Positions 18,066 to 27,297 of a stretch of DNA of 64,000 bases are shown piece after piece. Origin of the DNA: Allonocardiopsis opalescens (GTDB lineage Bacteria; Actinomycetota; Actinomycetes; Streptosporangiales; Streptosporangiaceae); assembly GCF_003002095.1 (NCBI RefSeq), contig NZ_PVZC01000002.1, positions 1 to 64,000 on the forward strand, read 5' to 3'. The notes under the pieces were generated by a model. The model was given only the letters and a program-made list of their open reading frames with translations, was not told the DNA's origin and did no database searches. Both the position numbers and the translations under genes were made by a program. The first letter of the stretch is position 1. Each line of letters opens with the position of its first letter.

Positions 18066-19892
18066 ATGCTCGAATTCCTGACCGGGAAGAGATCCCGACC
18101 GCTCCGGCGCCGCACCGCGGCCGCGCTGGCGGCACTGGCCGCGCTCGCCGCGGGCGCCGTCGCCTTCGCGCCCCCGGCGGCGGCCGAGGCCCGCGAGGTC
18201 GCCGCCGGCGAAGCCGACTGGGGCGTGCGGGCATCGTTCCGCAACTACATCACCGGCCCCATCGCGCACGGCTCCATCGAGGCGCGCGACGGCGCCACCG
18301 TCAACGACGACGGCACCTTCGCCTTCCCCGTCGCCTCCGGCAGCGTCGAACCCGAGACCGGGGCCGCCTCCGTGAGCTTCGGCGGCGAGATCCACTTCAG
18401 CGGGCACGTCACCAACGGCGTGCCGCTGCTGGAGATGACCCTCAGCGCGCCCCGGGTGGAGTTCGCCGACGGCACCGGCACCCTCTACGCCGACGTGTCC
18501 AGCCGCTCGCTGAGCAGCGGGGAGATCGTCGAGTACCCCGATGTCGACTTCGCCGTCCTGGACCTGTCCGCCGCCCCGCCGGTGGTCGACGGCGAGGCCG
18601 TCACCTGGACGAACGTGCCCGCCACCCTCACCGAGAACGGCGCCCCGGCCTTCGCCGACTTCTACCGGCCGGGCAGCGCGCTCGACCCGTTCAGCCTCTC
18701 GGTCGAACTGGCCGAGGAGTGGACCGGCACCCCGGCCGTGGAGGTCTCCCGGACCACCGGGCTCGACCCGGTCGACGGCGAGACCGTCACGGTCACCGGC
18801 AGCGGCTTCCGGCCCGGCCAGGGCGTCTACGTGGCGCAGACCGCCGATCCGCAGTCGGCCGAGGGCTACCCGAGCAGCTTCGGCAATGCCCAGTGGGTGC
18901 GCGGGGGCGCCGACGACACCGGCGCCTTCACCACCGAGGTGGCCCTGACGCCCACCTACACCCCGCAGAGCGGCGAGCCGGTCGACTGCACCGCCGTGCC
19001 GTGCTTCCTCGCCGTCTTCAACGACCACACCGACATCGGCAACCGCGACCAGGATGTGTGGACGCCGATCTCCTTCGGCACCGGCCCCGACCCGAGCGGG
19101 AGCCCGACGCCGTCCCCCGACCCCAGCGGCTCGGCCGAGCCCGGCCCCGAGCCCTCCGCCGGCGGCCCGGCCGAGATCACCGACGGCGACCTGGACTGGG
19201 GCGTCAAGGAGTCCTTCCGCGACTACGTCACCGGCGGGATCGCCCACGGCGGCTGGGAGCTGCTGGACGGCGCCACCGAGAGCGGCGGCGTGTTCCGCTT
19301 CGGCTCGGGCACCGGCGAGGTCGACCCCTCCCAGCGCACACTCACCGCCGCCTTCACCGGCGGGGTGCGCTTCACCGGCCACGACCAAGGCGACGGGCCG
19401 CTGCTCGACCTGACCGTGGAGAACGTGTCCGTCAGCGTCGACGGCGACACCGGCACCTTGCGCGCCGACGTGTCCAGCCGCTCACTGGACGGCGGGGAGC
19501 CCTTCGAGGGCGAGCAGGTGGAGCTGGCCGCGCTCGACCTGTCCGGCATCGCCTTCGACGAGGCCGAGGACCTGGTCGTCTTGACAGGGGTGCCGGCCGT
19601 GCTGACCGAGGAGGGCGCGGCCGCCTTCGCCGGCTTCTATGCGGCCGGCGAGGCCCTCGACCCGGTGAGCCTGCGGGTGGCCGTGGGCGAGGGCGCGCTG
19701 CCCCCAGGCGGCGGCGATCCGAGCCCGGAGCCGAGCGCGACGCCGCCCGCCTCGGGCGGGGGCGGGCTGCCGGTGACCGGCGCGGCCGTGGCGGGGGTGC
19801 TGGGCACCGGCGCGCTGCTGGCCGGCGCGGGCGCCGGGACGGCCTGGCTCAGCCGCCGCCGGGCGGCCGCCGCGGCGCACGCCCCGGACTGA
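18066..19892 (+). CDS. htaA: HtaA-domain surface heme-binding protein (LPVTG)
   Basis: A 608-residue secreted protein: signal peptide (1-40), HtaA domain 1 (about 45-215, DWGVRASFRNYITGPIAHGS), an Ig-like TTGLDP module (about 225-335), HtaA domain 2 (about 375-545, DWGVKESFRDYVTGGIAHGG) and a C-terminal LPVTG sorting signal with an SRRR tail. HtaA domains in corynebacteria bind hemin through conserved Tyr/His; equivalent FRxY and F[ST]GH residues are present in both copies. It likely captures heme at the wall and passes it to HmuT. Spacing from the preceding gene is 72 bases. Confidence 0.9.
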   Translation: MLEFLTGKRSRPLRRRTAAALAALAALAAGAVAFAPPAAAEAREVAAGEADWGVRASFRNYITGPIAHGSIEARDGATVNDDGTFAFPVASGSVEPETGAASVSFGGEIHFSGHVTNGVPLLEMTLSAPRVEFADGTGTLYADVSSRSLSSGEIVEYPDVDFAVLDLSAAPPVVDGEAVTWTNVPATLTENGAPAFADFYRPGSALDPFSLSVELAEEWTGTPAVEVSRTTGLDPVDGETVTVTGSGFRPGQGVYVAQTADPQSAEGYPSSFGNAQWVRGGADDTGAFTTEVALTPTYTPQSGEPVDCTAVPCFLAVFNDHTDIGNRDQDVWTPISFGTGPDPSGSPTPSPDPSGSAEPGPEPSAGGPAEITDGDLDWGVKESFRDYVTGGIAHGGWELLDGATESGGVFRFGSGTGEVDPSQRTLTAAFTGGVRFTGHDQGDGPLLDLTVENVSVSVDGDTGTLRADVSSRSLDGGEPFEGEQVELAALDLSGIAFDEAEDLVVLTGVPAVLTEEGAAAFAGFYAAGEALDPVSLRVAVGEGALPPGGGDPSPEPSATPPASGGGGLPVTGAAVAGVLGTGALLAGAGAGTAWLSRRRAAAAAHAPD

Positions 19893-19915
19893 GCGTCCGA
19901 AGGGCGGGCCGGAAC

Positions 19916-19945
19916 GCCGCCGCGCCGATCGGCCGGCGCGGCGGC
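19916..19945. terminator. hairpin after htaA-like gene
   Basis: GCCGCCGCGCC (19916-19926) and GGCGCGGCGGC (19935-19945) form a perfect 11-bp stem with an 8-base loop, between convergent htaA and the DUF3039 gene. No T-run. Confidence 0.5.
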
Positions 19946-19970
19946 GGCCGGTCCGGCCGCCGAGGGGCCG

Positions 19971-20201
19971 CTAGCCCGCCATCTGCTCGTAGATCTTCTT
20001 GCAGTCGGGGCAGACCGGGAAGCGCTTGGGGTCGCGGTTGGGGACCCAGACCTTGCCGCACAGCGCGATCACCGGGTTGCCGGTGACGGCGCTCTCCATG
20101 ATCTTGTCCTTCTGCACGTAGTGCGCGAACCGCTCCCGGTCGCCGTCGCCCTCGGAGAGGTCGGGCCGGGTGTCGCTGTCAGGCAGGATCTTGGTACTCA
20201 C
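19971..20201 (-). CDS. DUF3039 family protein
   Basis: A 76-residue protein with a small zinc-site-like set: His in FAHYVQKDKI, Cys in VIALCGKVWVP and CPDCKK. This is the conserved DUF3039 pattern of actinobacteria. The GTG at 20201 gives the normal N-terminus (STKILPDSDT). Function is unknown. Confidence 0.85.
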   Translation of the reverse strand: MSTKILPDSDTRPDLSEGDGDRERFAHYVQKDKIMESAVTGNPVIALCGKVWVPNRDPKRFPVCPDCKKIYEQMAG

Positions 20202-20287
20202 CCGAGCGAGTCTAGTGCAGCGCCCCGGCCGGCACCGGCCGCTCGCGGCGGCCGTCCGCGCCGATCACACCGGGTGCGCCCCAGGCG

Positions 20288-20908
20288 TCAGTTCAGCGAG
20301 GGGTCGTCGGGGAAGGTCGCCAGCAGCGCCATCTCGCCGCCCTGGCGGCGCAGCACATCAGGCCAGAGCCGGGCGGGGTCGGCGGCGAACACGTCACCGG
20401 AGTCGCCCGGCAGCACGTACCAGGCGCCCTCGCCGATCTCGTCCTCCAGCTGCCCGGCCGCCCAGCCGGAGTAGCCGGCGAAGACCCGCAGCCGGTCGAT
20501 CTCCGCCGCGACCACCTCCGGCGGGGCGTCCAGGTCGACCAGCCCGACCGTGGCCATCGCGGGGATGCCGTCGAGGCCGCGCCAGCCCAGCGGGCGGCGG
20601 GCGCTGCGCATCGAGCCCAGCGCCAGCGCGCCGTCCAGGCCCACCGGGCCGCCCTGGAAGACGACCGAGGGCTGCGACACCCGCGAGGACCACGGCGGCA
20701 GCACCTGGTCGACCGGTACGGTGGTGGGCCGGTTCAGCACCACGCCGAGCGCTCCCTCACCCGGCAGGTGCTCGACCACCAGCACCACGCCGCGGCGGAA
20801 GTTGGGGTCGCGCAGCTGGGGGCTGGCGACCAGCAGCCGGCCGGAGAGGTTGCGCCCGTTCCGGCCTCTGTCGTCGCCGGAGCCGCTGCTCCGGCCCTCG
20901 CCGCCCAT
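20288..20908 (-). CDS. YqgE/AlgH family protein
   Basis: A 206-residue protein of the DUF179/AlgH family. Signatures: LSGRLLVASPQLRDPNFRRGVVLVVEH, GVVLNRPT, VFQGGPVG and FAGYSGWAAGQLEDEI. Members are soluble and widespread; biochemical function is unsettled. About 20 N-terminal residues are Gly/Ser/Arg-rich and may be dispensable. It lies between the malic enzyme gene and DUF3039 on the same strand. Confidence 0.88.
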   Translation of the reverse strand: MGGEGRSSGSGDDRGRNGRNLSGRLLVASPQLRDPNFRRGVVLVVEHLPGEGALGVVLNRPTTVPVDQVLPPWSSRVSQPSVVFQGGPVGLDGALALGSMRSARRPLGWRGLDGIPAMATVGLVDLDAPPEVVAAEIDRLRVFAGYSGWAAGQLEDEIGEGAWYVLPGDSGDVFAADPARLWPDVLRRQGGEMALLATFPDDPSLN

Positions 20909-20936
20909 CGGTGCCGGCCCCGCGTTCCGCGCGGCC

Positions 20937-22328
20937 CTAGCGGTCGCCCGCCAGCGCCGCCTCGCGGACGGCGGCCGCCACCGCCGAGGCGACGTCGGCG
21001 TGGAAGACGCTGGGGATGATGTAGTTGGGACCGCGCTCGTCGTCGGTGACGACCTCGGCCAGCGCGCGGGCCGCGGCCAGCAGCATCTCCTGGTTCACCG
21101 TGCGGCTCTGCGCGTCCAGCAGGCCGCGGAAGACGCCCGGGAAGACCAGCACGTTGTTGATCTGGTTGGGGTAGTCGCTGCGGCCGGTGGCCACCACCGC
21201 GGCGTGGCGGTGCGCGACGTCGGGGTCGATCTCGGGGTCGGGGTTGGCCAGCGCGAAGATGATGGAGTCCTCGGCCATCGTGGCGGCCGCCTCGCCGGTG
21301 AGGATGTTGGGCGCCGAGACGCCGATGAACACGTCGGCCCCGGCCACCGCGCCGGCGAGGTCGCCGGAGTAGCCGTCCTGGTTGGTGTTCTCGGCGATCC
21401 AGCCCAGGTTCTCGTCCAGGTCGGAGCGGCCCTTGTGCACGGCGCCGAGGTAGTCGCAGACGACGACCTGCTTGGCACCGGCGTCCAGCAGCAGTTTCAG
21501 GATCGCGGTGCCGGCCGCGCCCGCGCCCGCCATGGTGATCCGGACGTGCGCCAGCTCCTTCTTGACCACCCGCAGCGCGTTGGTGAGCGCCGCGAGGACC
21601 ACGATGGCGGTGCCGTGCTGGTCGTCGTGGAAGACCGGGATGTCCAGCAGCTCGCGCAGCCGCCGCTCCACCTCGAAGCAGCGCGGCGCGCTGATGTCCT
21701 CCAGGTTGATGCCGCCGAAGCCGGGGGCGAGCACCTGCACGGTGCGGATGATCTCCTCGGTGTCCTGGGTGTCCAGGCAGATCGGCCAGGCGTCGATGCC
21801 GGCGAAGCGCTTGAGCAGTGCCGCCTTGCCCTCCATGACCGGCAGCGCGGCGTAGGGCCCGATGTTGCCCAGGCCCAGCACGGCCGAGCCGTCGGTGACC
21901 ACGGCGACGCTGTTGCGCTTGACGGTCAGCCGCCGCGCGTCCTCGGGGTTGGCGGCGATGGCGGAGGAGACGCGGGCGACGCCGGGGGTGTAGGCCATGG
22001 ACAGCTCGTCGCGGTTGCGCAGCGGCACCTTGGACTTCATCTCGATCTTGCCGCCGAGGTGCATCAGGAAGGTGCGGTCGCTGACCTTGTGCACCTCCAC
22101 GCCCTCGATGGCGCGCAGCGCGGCGACGAGCGCCTTGGCGTGCTCGGTGTCGCGTGCGGCGCAGGTGACGTCGATGCGCAGCCGCTCGTGGCCCGTCGGT
22201 GTGACGTCCAGCGCGGTGACCGCGCCTCCGGCGTGCTCTACGGCGTGGGTCAGGTCGCTGACCGCGCGGCCGTCGACGACCTCGAGACGCACCGTGATGG
22301 AGTACGACACGCTGGGAACGGTGGCCAC
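20937..22328 (-). CDS. NAD(P)-dependent malic enzyme with N-terminal ACT domain
   Basis: A 463-residue enzyme that oxidatively decarboxylates malate to pyruvate. An ACT regulatory domain (about 1-85, [22 protein letters not shown]) precedes the malic domain ([23 protein letters not shown], the metal-site [11 protein letters not shown] and HDDQHGTA) and an NAD-binding domain ([13 protein letters not shown]). The GTG at 22328 was chosen because AAGGAG lies 8 bases upstream. The ACT domain suggests an amino acid or similar effector. Confidence 0.92.
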   Translation of the reverse strand: MATVPSVSYSITVRLEVVDGRAVSDLTHAVEHAGGAVTALDVTPTGHERLRIDVTCAARDTEHAKALVAALRAIEGVEVHKVSDRTFLMHLGGKIEMKSKVPLRNRDELSMAYTPGVARVSSAIAANPEDARRLTVKRNSVAVVTDGSAVLGLGNIGPYAALPVMEGKAALLKRFAGIDAWPICLDTQDTEEIIRTVQVLAPGFGGINLEDISAPRCFEVERRLRELLDIPVFHDDQHGTAIVVLAALTNALRVVKKELAHVRITMAGAGAAGTAILKLLLDAGAKQVVVCDYLGAVHKGRSDLDENLGWIAENTNQDGYSGDLAGAVAGADVFIGVSAPNILTGEAAATMAEDSIIFALANPDPEIDPDVAHRHAAVVATGRSDYPNQINNVLVFPGVFRGLLDAQSRTVNQEMLLAAARALAEVVTDDERGPNYIIPSVFHADVASAVAAAVREAALAGDR

Positions 22329-22667
22329 GTCTACTACTCCTTGTGTCCGGGAGACGGCGGAACGCGCCGCGCGGCCGGGTCCGGGGCCGGCGGGAGGGTC
22401 CGACCCCAACAGCCTACGCCGGGGCCGGCCGGTGGACGGCCCCGAGCCCGCATTTTCCAGACGCGGAGTGTGAGCGCACCGCTACCCGGGCATGGTCCCC
22501 AGTCGAGGATCCTGGTCCCGGCCGGCCCCCCACCCCTGACGTCCCGGCCCGCCGGCCGTTCCCGGACCAGGTCGGTCCTGTCCGGCGCCTCCCCGGCCGC
22601 GCTTGCGCGCGCGGCGGCCGCCGGACGGTTCCGGACCGGCCGGGCGGCCAGTCGGGAGGGCACGCAG

Positions 22668-23165
22668 ATGACGGAGGAGCGCGCCGGTCCCGGTGCGGTG
22701 GACGACGGCGCCGCGGCGGCGGCCCTGGCGGAGGAGGACATCGACGCCGGCCGGCTGCGGGTGGTGGTGGTCAGGCTGGGCCGGCTGCTGCGCCGCAGCG
22801 ACACCCCGCTGCTCACCCCGACCCAGATGTCGGCGCTGGTGGCGGTGGAGAGCGCCGGGCCGATGCGGCTGGGCGACCTCGCGGCGCACGAGGGCATCAC
22901 CCCGTCGACGCTGACCCGGCTGGTGACCTCACTGGAGGAGAGCGGCTACGTGCGGCGGCAGACCGACCCGCGCGACGCCCGTTCGAGCCGGGTCTCGATC
23001 ACCGACTCCGGACGGCTGCTGCTGGACCGGGTGCGCCGCGACATCACCGAACTCCTCCAGCGCCGGATCGCCCGGCTGCCCGCCGAGCAGCGGCGGGCGC
23101 TCAACGCCTCGCTGCCGGCCCTGGAGGCGGTGGCCACGATGGACCTGCCCGACCCCCGGCCGTGA
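22668..23165 (+). CDS. MarR family transcriptional regulator
   Basis: A 165-residue winged-helix repressor-type protein. The HTH region MRLGDLAAHEGITPSTLTRLVTSLEESGYVRRQ and wing DPRDARSSRVSITDSGR are typical MarR. The ATG follows GGGAGGG by 7 bases. It is divergent from the malic enzyme gene and convergent with the YbbN-like gene. No ligand can be inferred and no clear palindrome was found in its upstream region. Confidence 0.88.
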   Translation: MTEERAGPGAVDDGAAAAALAEEDIDAGRLRVVVVRLGRLLRRSDTPLLTPTQMSALVAVESAGPMRLGDLAAHEGITPSTLTRLVTSLEESGYVRRQTDPRDARSSRVSITDSGRLLLDRVRRDITELLQRRIARLPAEQRRALNASLPALEAVATMDLPDPRP

Positions 23166-23194
23166 CGGCCGGGGGCGCGGTGCGGCGGGCGCCG

Positions 23195-24109
23195 CTAGAA
23201 CAGGGCGGCGGTGAGCGCGCGGCGGGCCTTGGCCACCCGCTGGTCGCCCGGCGGCAGGATGCGGAAGAGCTCCAGGAGGTGCTCGCGGACGCGGTCGCGG
23301 TCGTCGTCGCGGGTGCGGCGGACGGCGGAGACCAGCCGGTCGAAGGCGTCCTCGACCTTGCCGCCGAAGACGTCGAGGTCGGCGACGTCGATCTGCGCCT
23401 GGACGTCGTCGGGGCGCTCGGCGGCCGCGCGGCGCACCGCGGCGGCGTCCATCTCGCGCACCCGGCGCACCAGCTGCACCTGGGCGAGTCCGGCCTGGGC
23501 GGTGGCGTCGCCGGGGGTGTCCTTCAGGATCGCCTGGTAGGCGGCGACGGCGCCGTCGAAGTCGCCCTGCTGCGCGGCGGCGGCCGCGGCGGCGTAGGGC
23601 GACTCCGGCTGCGGCTCGGCGGCCTGCTCCTGCTCCTGCCCGGCGCCCTCGGGCAGCAGGCCCTGCTCGCGCAGCAGGGTGAACAGCTGGTCCAGGGCCT
23701 GGCGGGCCTGCTCCTCGGAGGGCACGCCGCCGGAGATGAAGGGTACGACCTGCCCGGCGACGATCGCGAATACCTCGGGCAGGCTGCGCGGGCGCAGCGC
23801 CTGGGCCACCCGCGGGTTGGCGTCGGCGTCGAGGTTGGCCAGGATCCACCGGCCGCCGGCCTCTCCGGCCAGCTTCTCCAGCAGGCCGCGCAGCTGCGCG
23901 GTGACGGGGGTGCGCTCGGACCACAGGCCGAGGATCACCGGCATGCTCATGGAGCGGTCCAGCACCTGGGCCTGGAAGTCGGCCTCGCCGACGTCGATGG
24001 CGGCGGCCGCCGCGGCGGGGTTGGCCTGGCGCTGGGCGGCCCGCTCGGCCGCGGCCTTGCGGGCCCCGAGATCGACCGCGCCGTACAGGGAGAAGTCCGA
24101 AGGCTGCAT
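23195..24109 (-). CDS. YbbN-like thioredoxin-fold/TPR protein, redox-inactive
   Basis: A 304-residue cytosolic protein. The thioredoxin-like domain (about 35-150) has VILGLWSERTPVT where an active thioredoxin carries W-C-x-x-C, so both catalytic Cys are absent. Tetratricopeptide-like helices follow (about 170-304, AQQGDFDGAVAAYQAILKDTPGDATAQAGLAQ). This is the actinobacterial CnoX/YbbN-like architecture, a co-chaperone rather than oxidoreductase in other bacteria. Confidence 0.85.
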   Translation of the reverse strand: MQPSDFSLYGAVDLGARKAAAERAAQRQANPAAAAAAIDVGEADFQAQVLDRSMSMPVILGLWSERTPVTAQLRGLLEKLAGEAGGRWILANLDADANPRVAQALRPRSLPEVFAIVAGQVVPFISGGVPSEEQARQALDQLFTLLREQGLLPEGAGQEQEQAAEPQPESPYAAAAAAAQQGDFDGAVAAYQAILKDTPGDATAQAGLAQVQLVRRVREMDAAAVRRAAAERPDDVQAQIDVADLDVFGGKVEDAFDRLVSAVRRTRDDDRDRVREHLLELFRILPPGDQRVAKARRALTAALF

Positions 24110-24388
24110 GGCTCAATCCTGCCACGCCACCGGGTGTGTCGGGGTGCCCCCGGTGGAGGCGCGCGGACGGCGCCCGACGGCGCTTTACACCCGGTGCGCG
24201 CTGCTGTCCAGGGCGATCGGACGGCCGGATACGGACAGTGCGGAACCGGACCACGTCAACTACGCATTGTGATCACCGGGCCGGATACGGACGGTCACCG
24301 CCCCGCCGCCGCGGCCGGGACCGGGGGAGCCTGGACGCGGACGGCCGCGGCAGCCGCCGCGGCCACCAAATGGAACGGGGCCTCCACG

Positions 24389-24580
24389 ATGAACAGCACG
24401 GTCAAGCGAGGGATCGCGGCGCTGGCACTGGCGCTGGGCGCCGTCGCGCTCACCGCCGGCCCGGCGGCCGGCGACGGCTACCACGACACCGAGGGCTATC
24501 AGGACACCGACGGCTTCCACGACAGCGGCGGCTTCCACGGCAGCGGTTCCGCCACCGACGGCTTCACCTGGAGCAACTAG
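24389..24580 (+). CDS. short secreted His/Asp/Gly-rich peptide 1
   Basis: 63 residues: signal peptide (about 1-30, KRGIAALALALGAVALTAGPAAG) and a mature part of about 33 residues made of repeats of the type G-Y/F-H/Q-D-T/S-x-G, ending DGFTWSN. I know of no named family. The ATG was chosen because it gives a clean signal peptide. A related second peptide gene lies 62 bases downstream on the same strand. The repeated His-Asp pattern could bind metal; a modified peptide precursor is another possibility. Confidence 0.6.
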   Translation: MNSTVKRGIAALALALGAVALTAGPAAGDGYHDTEGYQDTDGFHDSGGFHGSGSATDGFTWSN

Positions 24581-24641
24581 GCCGGTGCCGGCCGCGGCGG
24601 CAGGCGCCGCGGCCGGCGCCCACACGAACGGGGTGACCACG

Positions 24642-24851
24642 ATGAACACGACCGAGTGGGCGACGGGGCGGGCGCCCTCCCCCGAGGACGACGACGGCTT
24701 CCACGACAGCGGCACCGGCGAGGACGGCCGCTCCGCCGACGACGAGGGCTACCACGGCAGCGGCACCGAGTTCGAAGAGGGCACCGGCCCCTCCGAGGAC
24801 GGATGGGTCGGCACGGGCTCGGCCGAGTACGCGTGGGTCTGCGTCGGCTGA
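24642..24851 (+). CDS. short His/Asp/Gly-rich peptide 2, no signal peptide
   Basis: 69 residues, related to peptide 1 through DGFHDSG and GYHGSG repeats but without a signal peptide, more acidic, and ending AEYAWVCVG with one Cys. The ATG at 24642 was preferred because the frame upstream is low-complexity Ala/Gly. The shared repeat, order and small gap suggest duplication of one gene, with one product secreted and one retained or exported differently. Confidence 0.5.
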   Translation: MNTTEWATGRAPSPEDDDGFHDSGTGEDGRSADDEGYHGSGTEFEEGTGPSEDGWVGTGSAEYAWVCVG

Positions 24852-24865
24852 ACCGGCGCGCACCC

Positions 24866-24914
24866 GCCGCTGTGCCGGCGGACCCCTGGGTGGCGGGGCC
24901 GCCGGCACAGCGGC
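24866..24914. terminator. 16-bp perfect stem between peptide 2 and icmA
   Basis: GCCGCTGTGCCGGCGG (24866-24881) pairs perfectly with 24899-24914 across a 17-base loop. It separates two convergent units and probably ends both. Confidence 0.65.
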
Positions 24915-24918
24915 CGCG

Positions 24919-26613
24919 CTAGAAGGACGGCACCTCGGTGTAGGTGCCCCACTCCTCGCGGAGCGCGTCGCAGATCTCGCCGAGGGTCGCCTCGGCGCGT
25001 GCGGCCGCCAGCATGGCCGGAACCATGTTGGCGTCCGTGCGGGCGGCGTGCAGCATCTCGGCGAGCGCGCGGCGCACCTCGGCGTCGTCGCGGGCCGCCC
25101 GGCGCTCGGCCAGCACCCGCTTCTGCTCCACCTCCACCTCGTGGCCGACCCGCAGGATCTCCAGCTCGCGGGTGACGCTGGAGGTGTGCCGGTTCACGCC
25201 GACGATGCGCTTGTCGCCCTTCTCCAGTGCCCGCTGGTACTGGAAGGCGGCCTCGGCGATCTCGCCGGTGAACCAGCCGTTGTCGATGCCGCGCAGGATG
25301 CCGGAGGTGACCGGCCCGATGTCGTGCGCCGCCTCCTCGCCGCCGCCCATGCGGATGATGGCGGCGAAGATCCGCTCGGCCTCCTCCTCGATCCGGTCGG
25401 TCAGCGCCTCCACGTACCAGGAGCCGCCCAGCGGGTCGGCGACGGACGCGACGCCGGTCTCCTCCATCAGCACCTGCTGGGTGCGCAGCGCGATCTCGGC
25501 CGCCTGCTCGCTGGGCAGCGCCAGGGTCTCGTCCAGCGCGTTGGTGTGCAGGGAGTTGGTGCCGCCGAGCACCGCCGACAGCGCTTCGACGGCGGTGCGG
25601 ACCACGTTGTTGTAGGGCTGCTGCGCGGTGAGGGAGACCCCGGCGGTCTGGGTGTGGAAGCGCAGCCACTGGGCGCGCTCGGTGGCGGCGCCGTAGCGGT
25701 CGCGCATCCAGCGGGCCCAGATCCGGCGGGCGGCGCGGAACTTGGCGATCTCCTCGAAGAAGTCGATGTGGGCGTCGAAGAAGAAGGACAGGCCCGGTGC
25801 GAAGGCGTCGACGTCCAGGCCCCGCGACAGACCCAGTTCGACGTAGCCGAAGCCGTCGGCCAGGGTGAAGGCCAGCTCCTGGGCGGCGGTGGAGCCCGCC
25901 TCCCTGATGTGGTACCCGGAGACCGACAGCGGCTTGTAGGCGGGGATGTTCGCCGCGCAGTACTCCATCAGGTCGCCGATGAGGCGCAGGTGCGGCTCGG
26001 GCGGGAACAGCCACTCCTTCTGCGCGATGTACTCCTTGAAGATGTCGGTCTGCAGGGTGCCGTCGAGGGCGGAGATGTCGGCGCCCTGCCGCTCGGCCGC
26101 GACCAGGTACATGCAGAAGACCGGGACGGCCGGGCCGCTGATGGTCATCGAGGTGGTGACCTCGGCCAGCGGGATGCCGTCGAAGAGCAGGTCCATGTCG
26201 GCCGCGGAGTCGACCGCCACCCCGCAGTGGCCCACCTCGCCCAGTGAGCGGGGGTCGTCGGAGTCGCGGCCCATCAGGGTGGGCATGTCGAAGGCGACCG
26301 AGAGGCCGCCGCCGCCGTTGGCGAGGATGGTCTTGTAGCGCTCATTGGTCTGGACCGCGTTGCCGAAGCCGGCGAACTGGCGGATGGTCCAGGTGCGGCC
26401 CCGGTAGCCGGTCGGGTAGAGCCCGCGGGTGAACGGGAACTCCCCCGGCCAGCCGATGCGCTCGAAGCCCGGCACGACCGAGCCGGGCGGCGGCCCGTAG
26501 AGCGGGTCGAGCTCACCGCCCGACAGGGTGGTGAAGTCGGCGTCGCGCTTGCGCGCGGAGTCGTAGCGCCGCTGCCAGCGGGCGCGGCCCGCCTCGATCT
26601 CCTCGGCCTCCAT
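24919..26613 (-). CDS. icmA: isobutyryl-CoA mutase large subunit
   Basis: A 564-residue B12-dependent mutase large subunit without a B12-binding domain. The two substrate-pocket residues distinguishing isobutyryl- from methylmalonyl-CoA mutase are F80 (TIRQF, Tyr in methylmalonyl-CoA mutase) and Q198 (YIAQKEW, Arg in methylmalonyl-CoA mutase). Both follow the ICM type and fall at the same residue numbers as recalled S. cinnamonensis IcmA. It would interconvert isobutyryl- and n-butyryl-CoA, linking valine breakdown to fatty-acid pools. The B12-binding small subunit IcmB is not in the window. Start was set at [14 protein letters not shown] after GGGGGA. Confidence 0.88.
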   Translation of the reverse strand: MEAEEIEAGRARWQRRYDSARKRDADFTTLSGGELDPLYGPPPGSVVPGFERIGWPGEFPFTRGLYPTGYRGRTWTIRQFAGFGNAVQTNERYKTILANGGGGLSVAFDMPTLMGRDSDDPRSLGEVGHCGVAVDSAADMDLLFDGIPLAEVTTSMTISGPAVPVFCMYLVAAERQGADISALDGTLQTDIFKEYIAQKEWLFPPEPHLRLIGDLMEYCAANIPAYKPLSVSGYHIREAGSTAAQELAFTLADGFGYVELGLSRGLDVDAFAPGLSFFFDAHIDFFEEIAKFRAARRIWARWMRDRYGAATERAQWLRFHTQTAGVSLTAQQPYNNVVRTAVEALSAVLGGTNSLHTNALDETLALPSEQAAEIALRTQQVLMEETGVASVADPLGGSWYVEALTDRIEEEAERIFAAIIRMGGGEEAAHDIGPVTSGILRGIDNGWFTGEIAEAAFQYQRALEKGDKRIVGVNRHTSSVTRELEILRVGHEVEVEQKRVLAERRAARDDAEVRRALAEMLHAARTDANMVPAMLAAARAEATLGEICDALREEWGTYTEVPSF

Positions 26614-26717
26614 GGTGGTTCCCCCTTCGCACGCGGGGCGGGGTCGCCGCCCGCGTCGTCCGGTTCCGCCGGTGGGCGGCCGCCGGACGGCTCGGTGTGC
26701 ACGGCCGTCGGAGTGAA

Positions 26718-26735
26718 TACTAGGACGTCCTAATA
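26718..26735. promoter_or_regulatory. palindromic operator at icmA promoter
   Basis: The perfect 12-bp palindrome TAGGACGTCCTA (26721-26732) sits about 105 bases upstream of the icmA start. On the minus strand it would overlap the region just before a TAGTAT -10-like hexamer. A MarR family gene ends about 40 bases further right and reads the same way, so that regulator is the obvious candidate to bind here. Confidence 0.65.
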
Positions 26736-26772
26736 ACAAAGCATAGCGGGAGGTCCGGACGGGGCCGGCGGC

Positions 26773-27297
26773 TCAGCGGCCGGGGGCGCCGTCCTCGGGG
26801 AAGTCGCCGGCCTCCACCCGCAGCGGCCGCAGCAGCGCGAAGACCTCGCGCAGCGACGCCTCGTCGTAGACGTCGAGGCCGAAGTCGATGGCGGTGAGGT
26901 CGGCCGTGGCCGCCTCGACCACCTCGCGGCCGCGCTCGGTGATCTCGCCCAGGGTGCCGCGGCCGTCCTGCGGATTGGGTCTGCGGCGCACCAGGCCCGC
27001 GCGCTCCAGCCGGTCGATCGTGTTGGTGACGCTGGTGGGGTGCACCATCAGCCGCTCGCCGATCTTCGACAGCGGCAGCGCGCCGGTGCGGCTGAAGGTG
27101 AGCAGCACCAGCGCCTCGTAGCGGGCGAAGGTCAGCTCGTAGGGCTTCAGGACGGCGTCGAGCCGGCCGAGCAGGATCTGCTGGGCGCGCATCACCGAGG
27201 TCACCGCCGCCATCGCCGGCGAGGGGCCCCAGCGCCTGGCCCAGTTCTCGTGGGCGCGCTCGATGGGGTCGAAGGGGAGGTTCAAGCGTCGTGCCAC
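26773..27297 (-). CDS. MarR family transcriptional regulator
   Basis: About 174 residues. The winged-helix core is LPLSKIGERLMVHPTSVTNTIDRLERAGLVRRR with wing NPQDGRGTLGEITERG. The N-terminus ARRLNLPFDPIERAHENWARRWG is the usual long MarR lead. A TTG at 27306, three codons upstream, is an alternative start. Encoded directly upstream of icmA on the same strand, with the palindrome between them; it probably controls icmA. Confidence 0.85.
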   Translation of the reverse strand: MARRLNLPFDPIERAHENWARRWGPSPAMAAVTSVMRAQQILLGRLDAVLKPYELTFARYEALVLLTFSRTGALPLSKIGERLMVHPTSVTNTIDRLERAGLVRRRPNPQDGRGTLGEITERGREVVEAATADLTAIDFGLDVYDEASLREVFALLRPLRVEAGDFPEDGAPGR

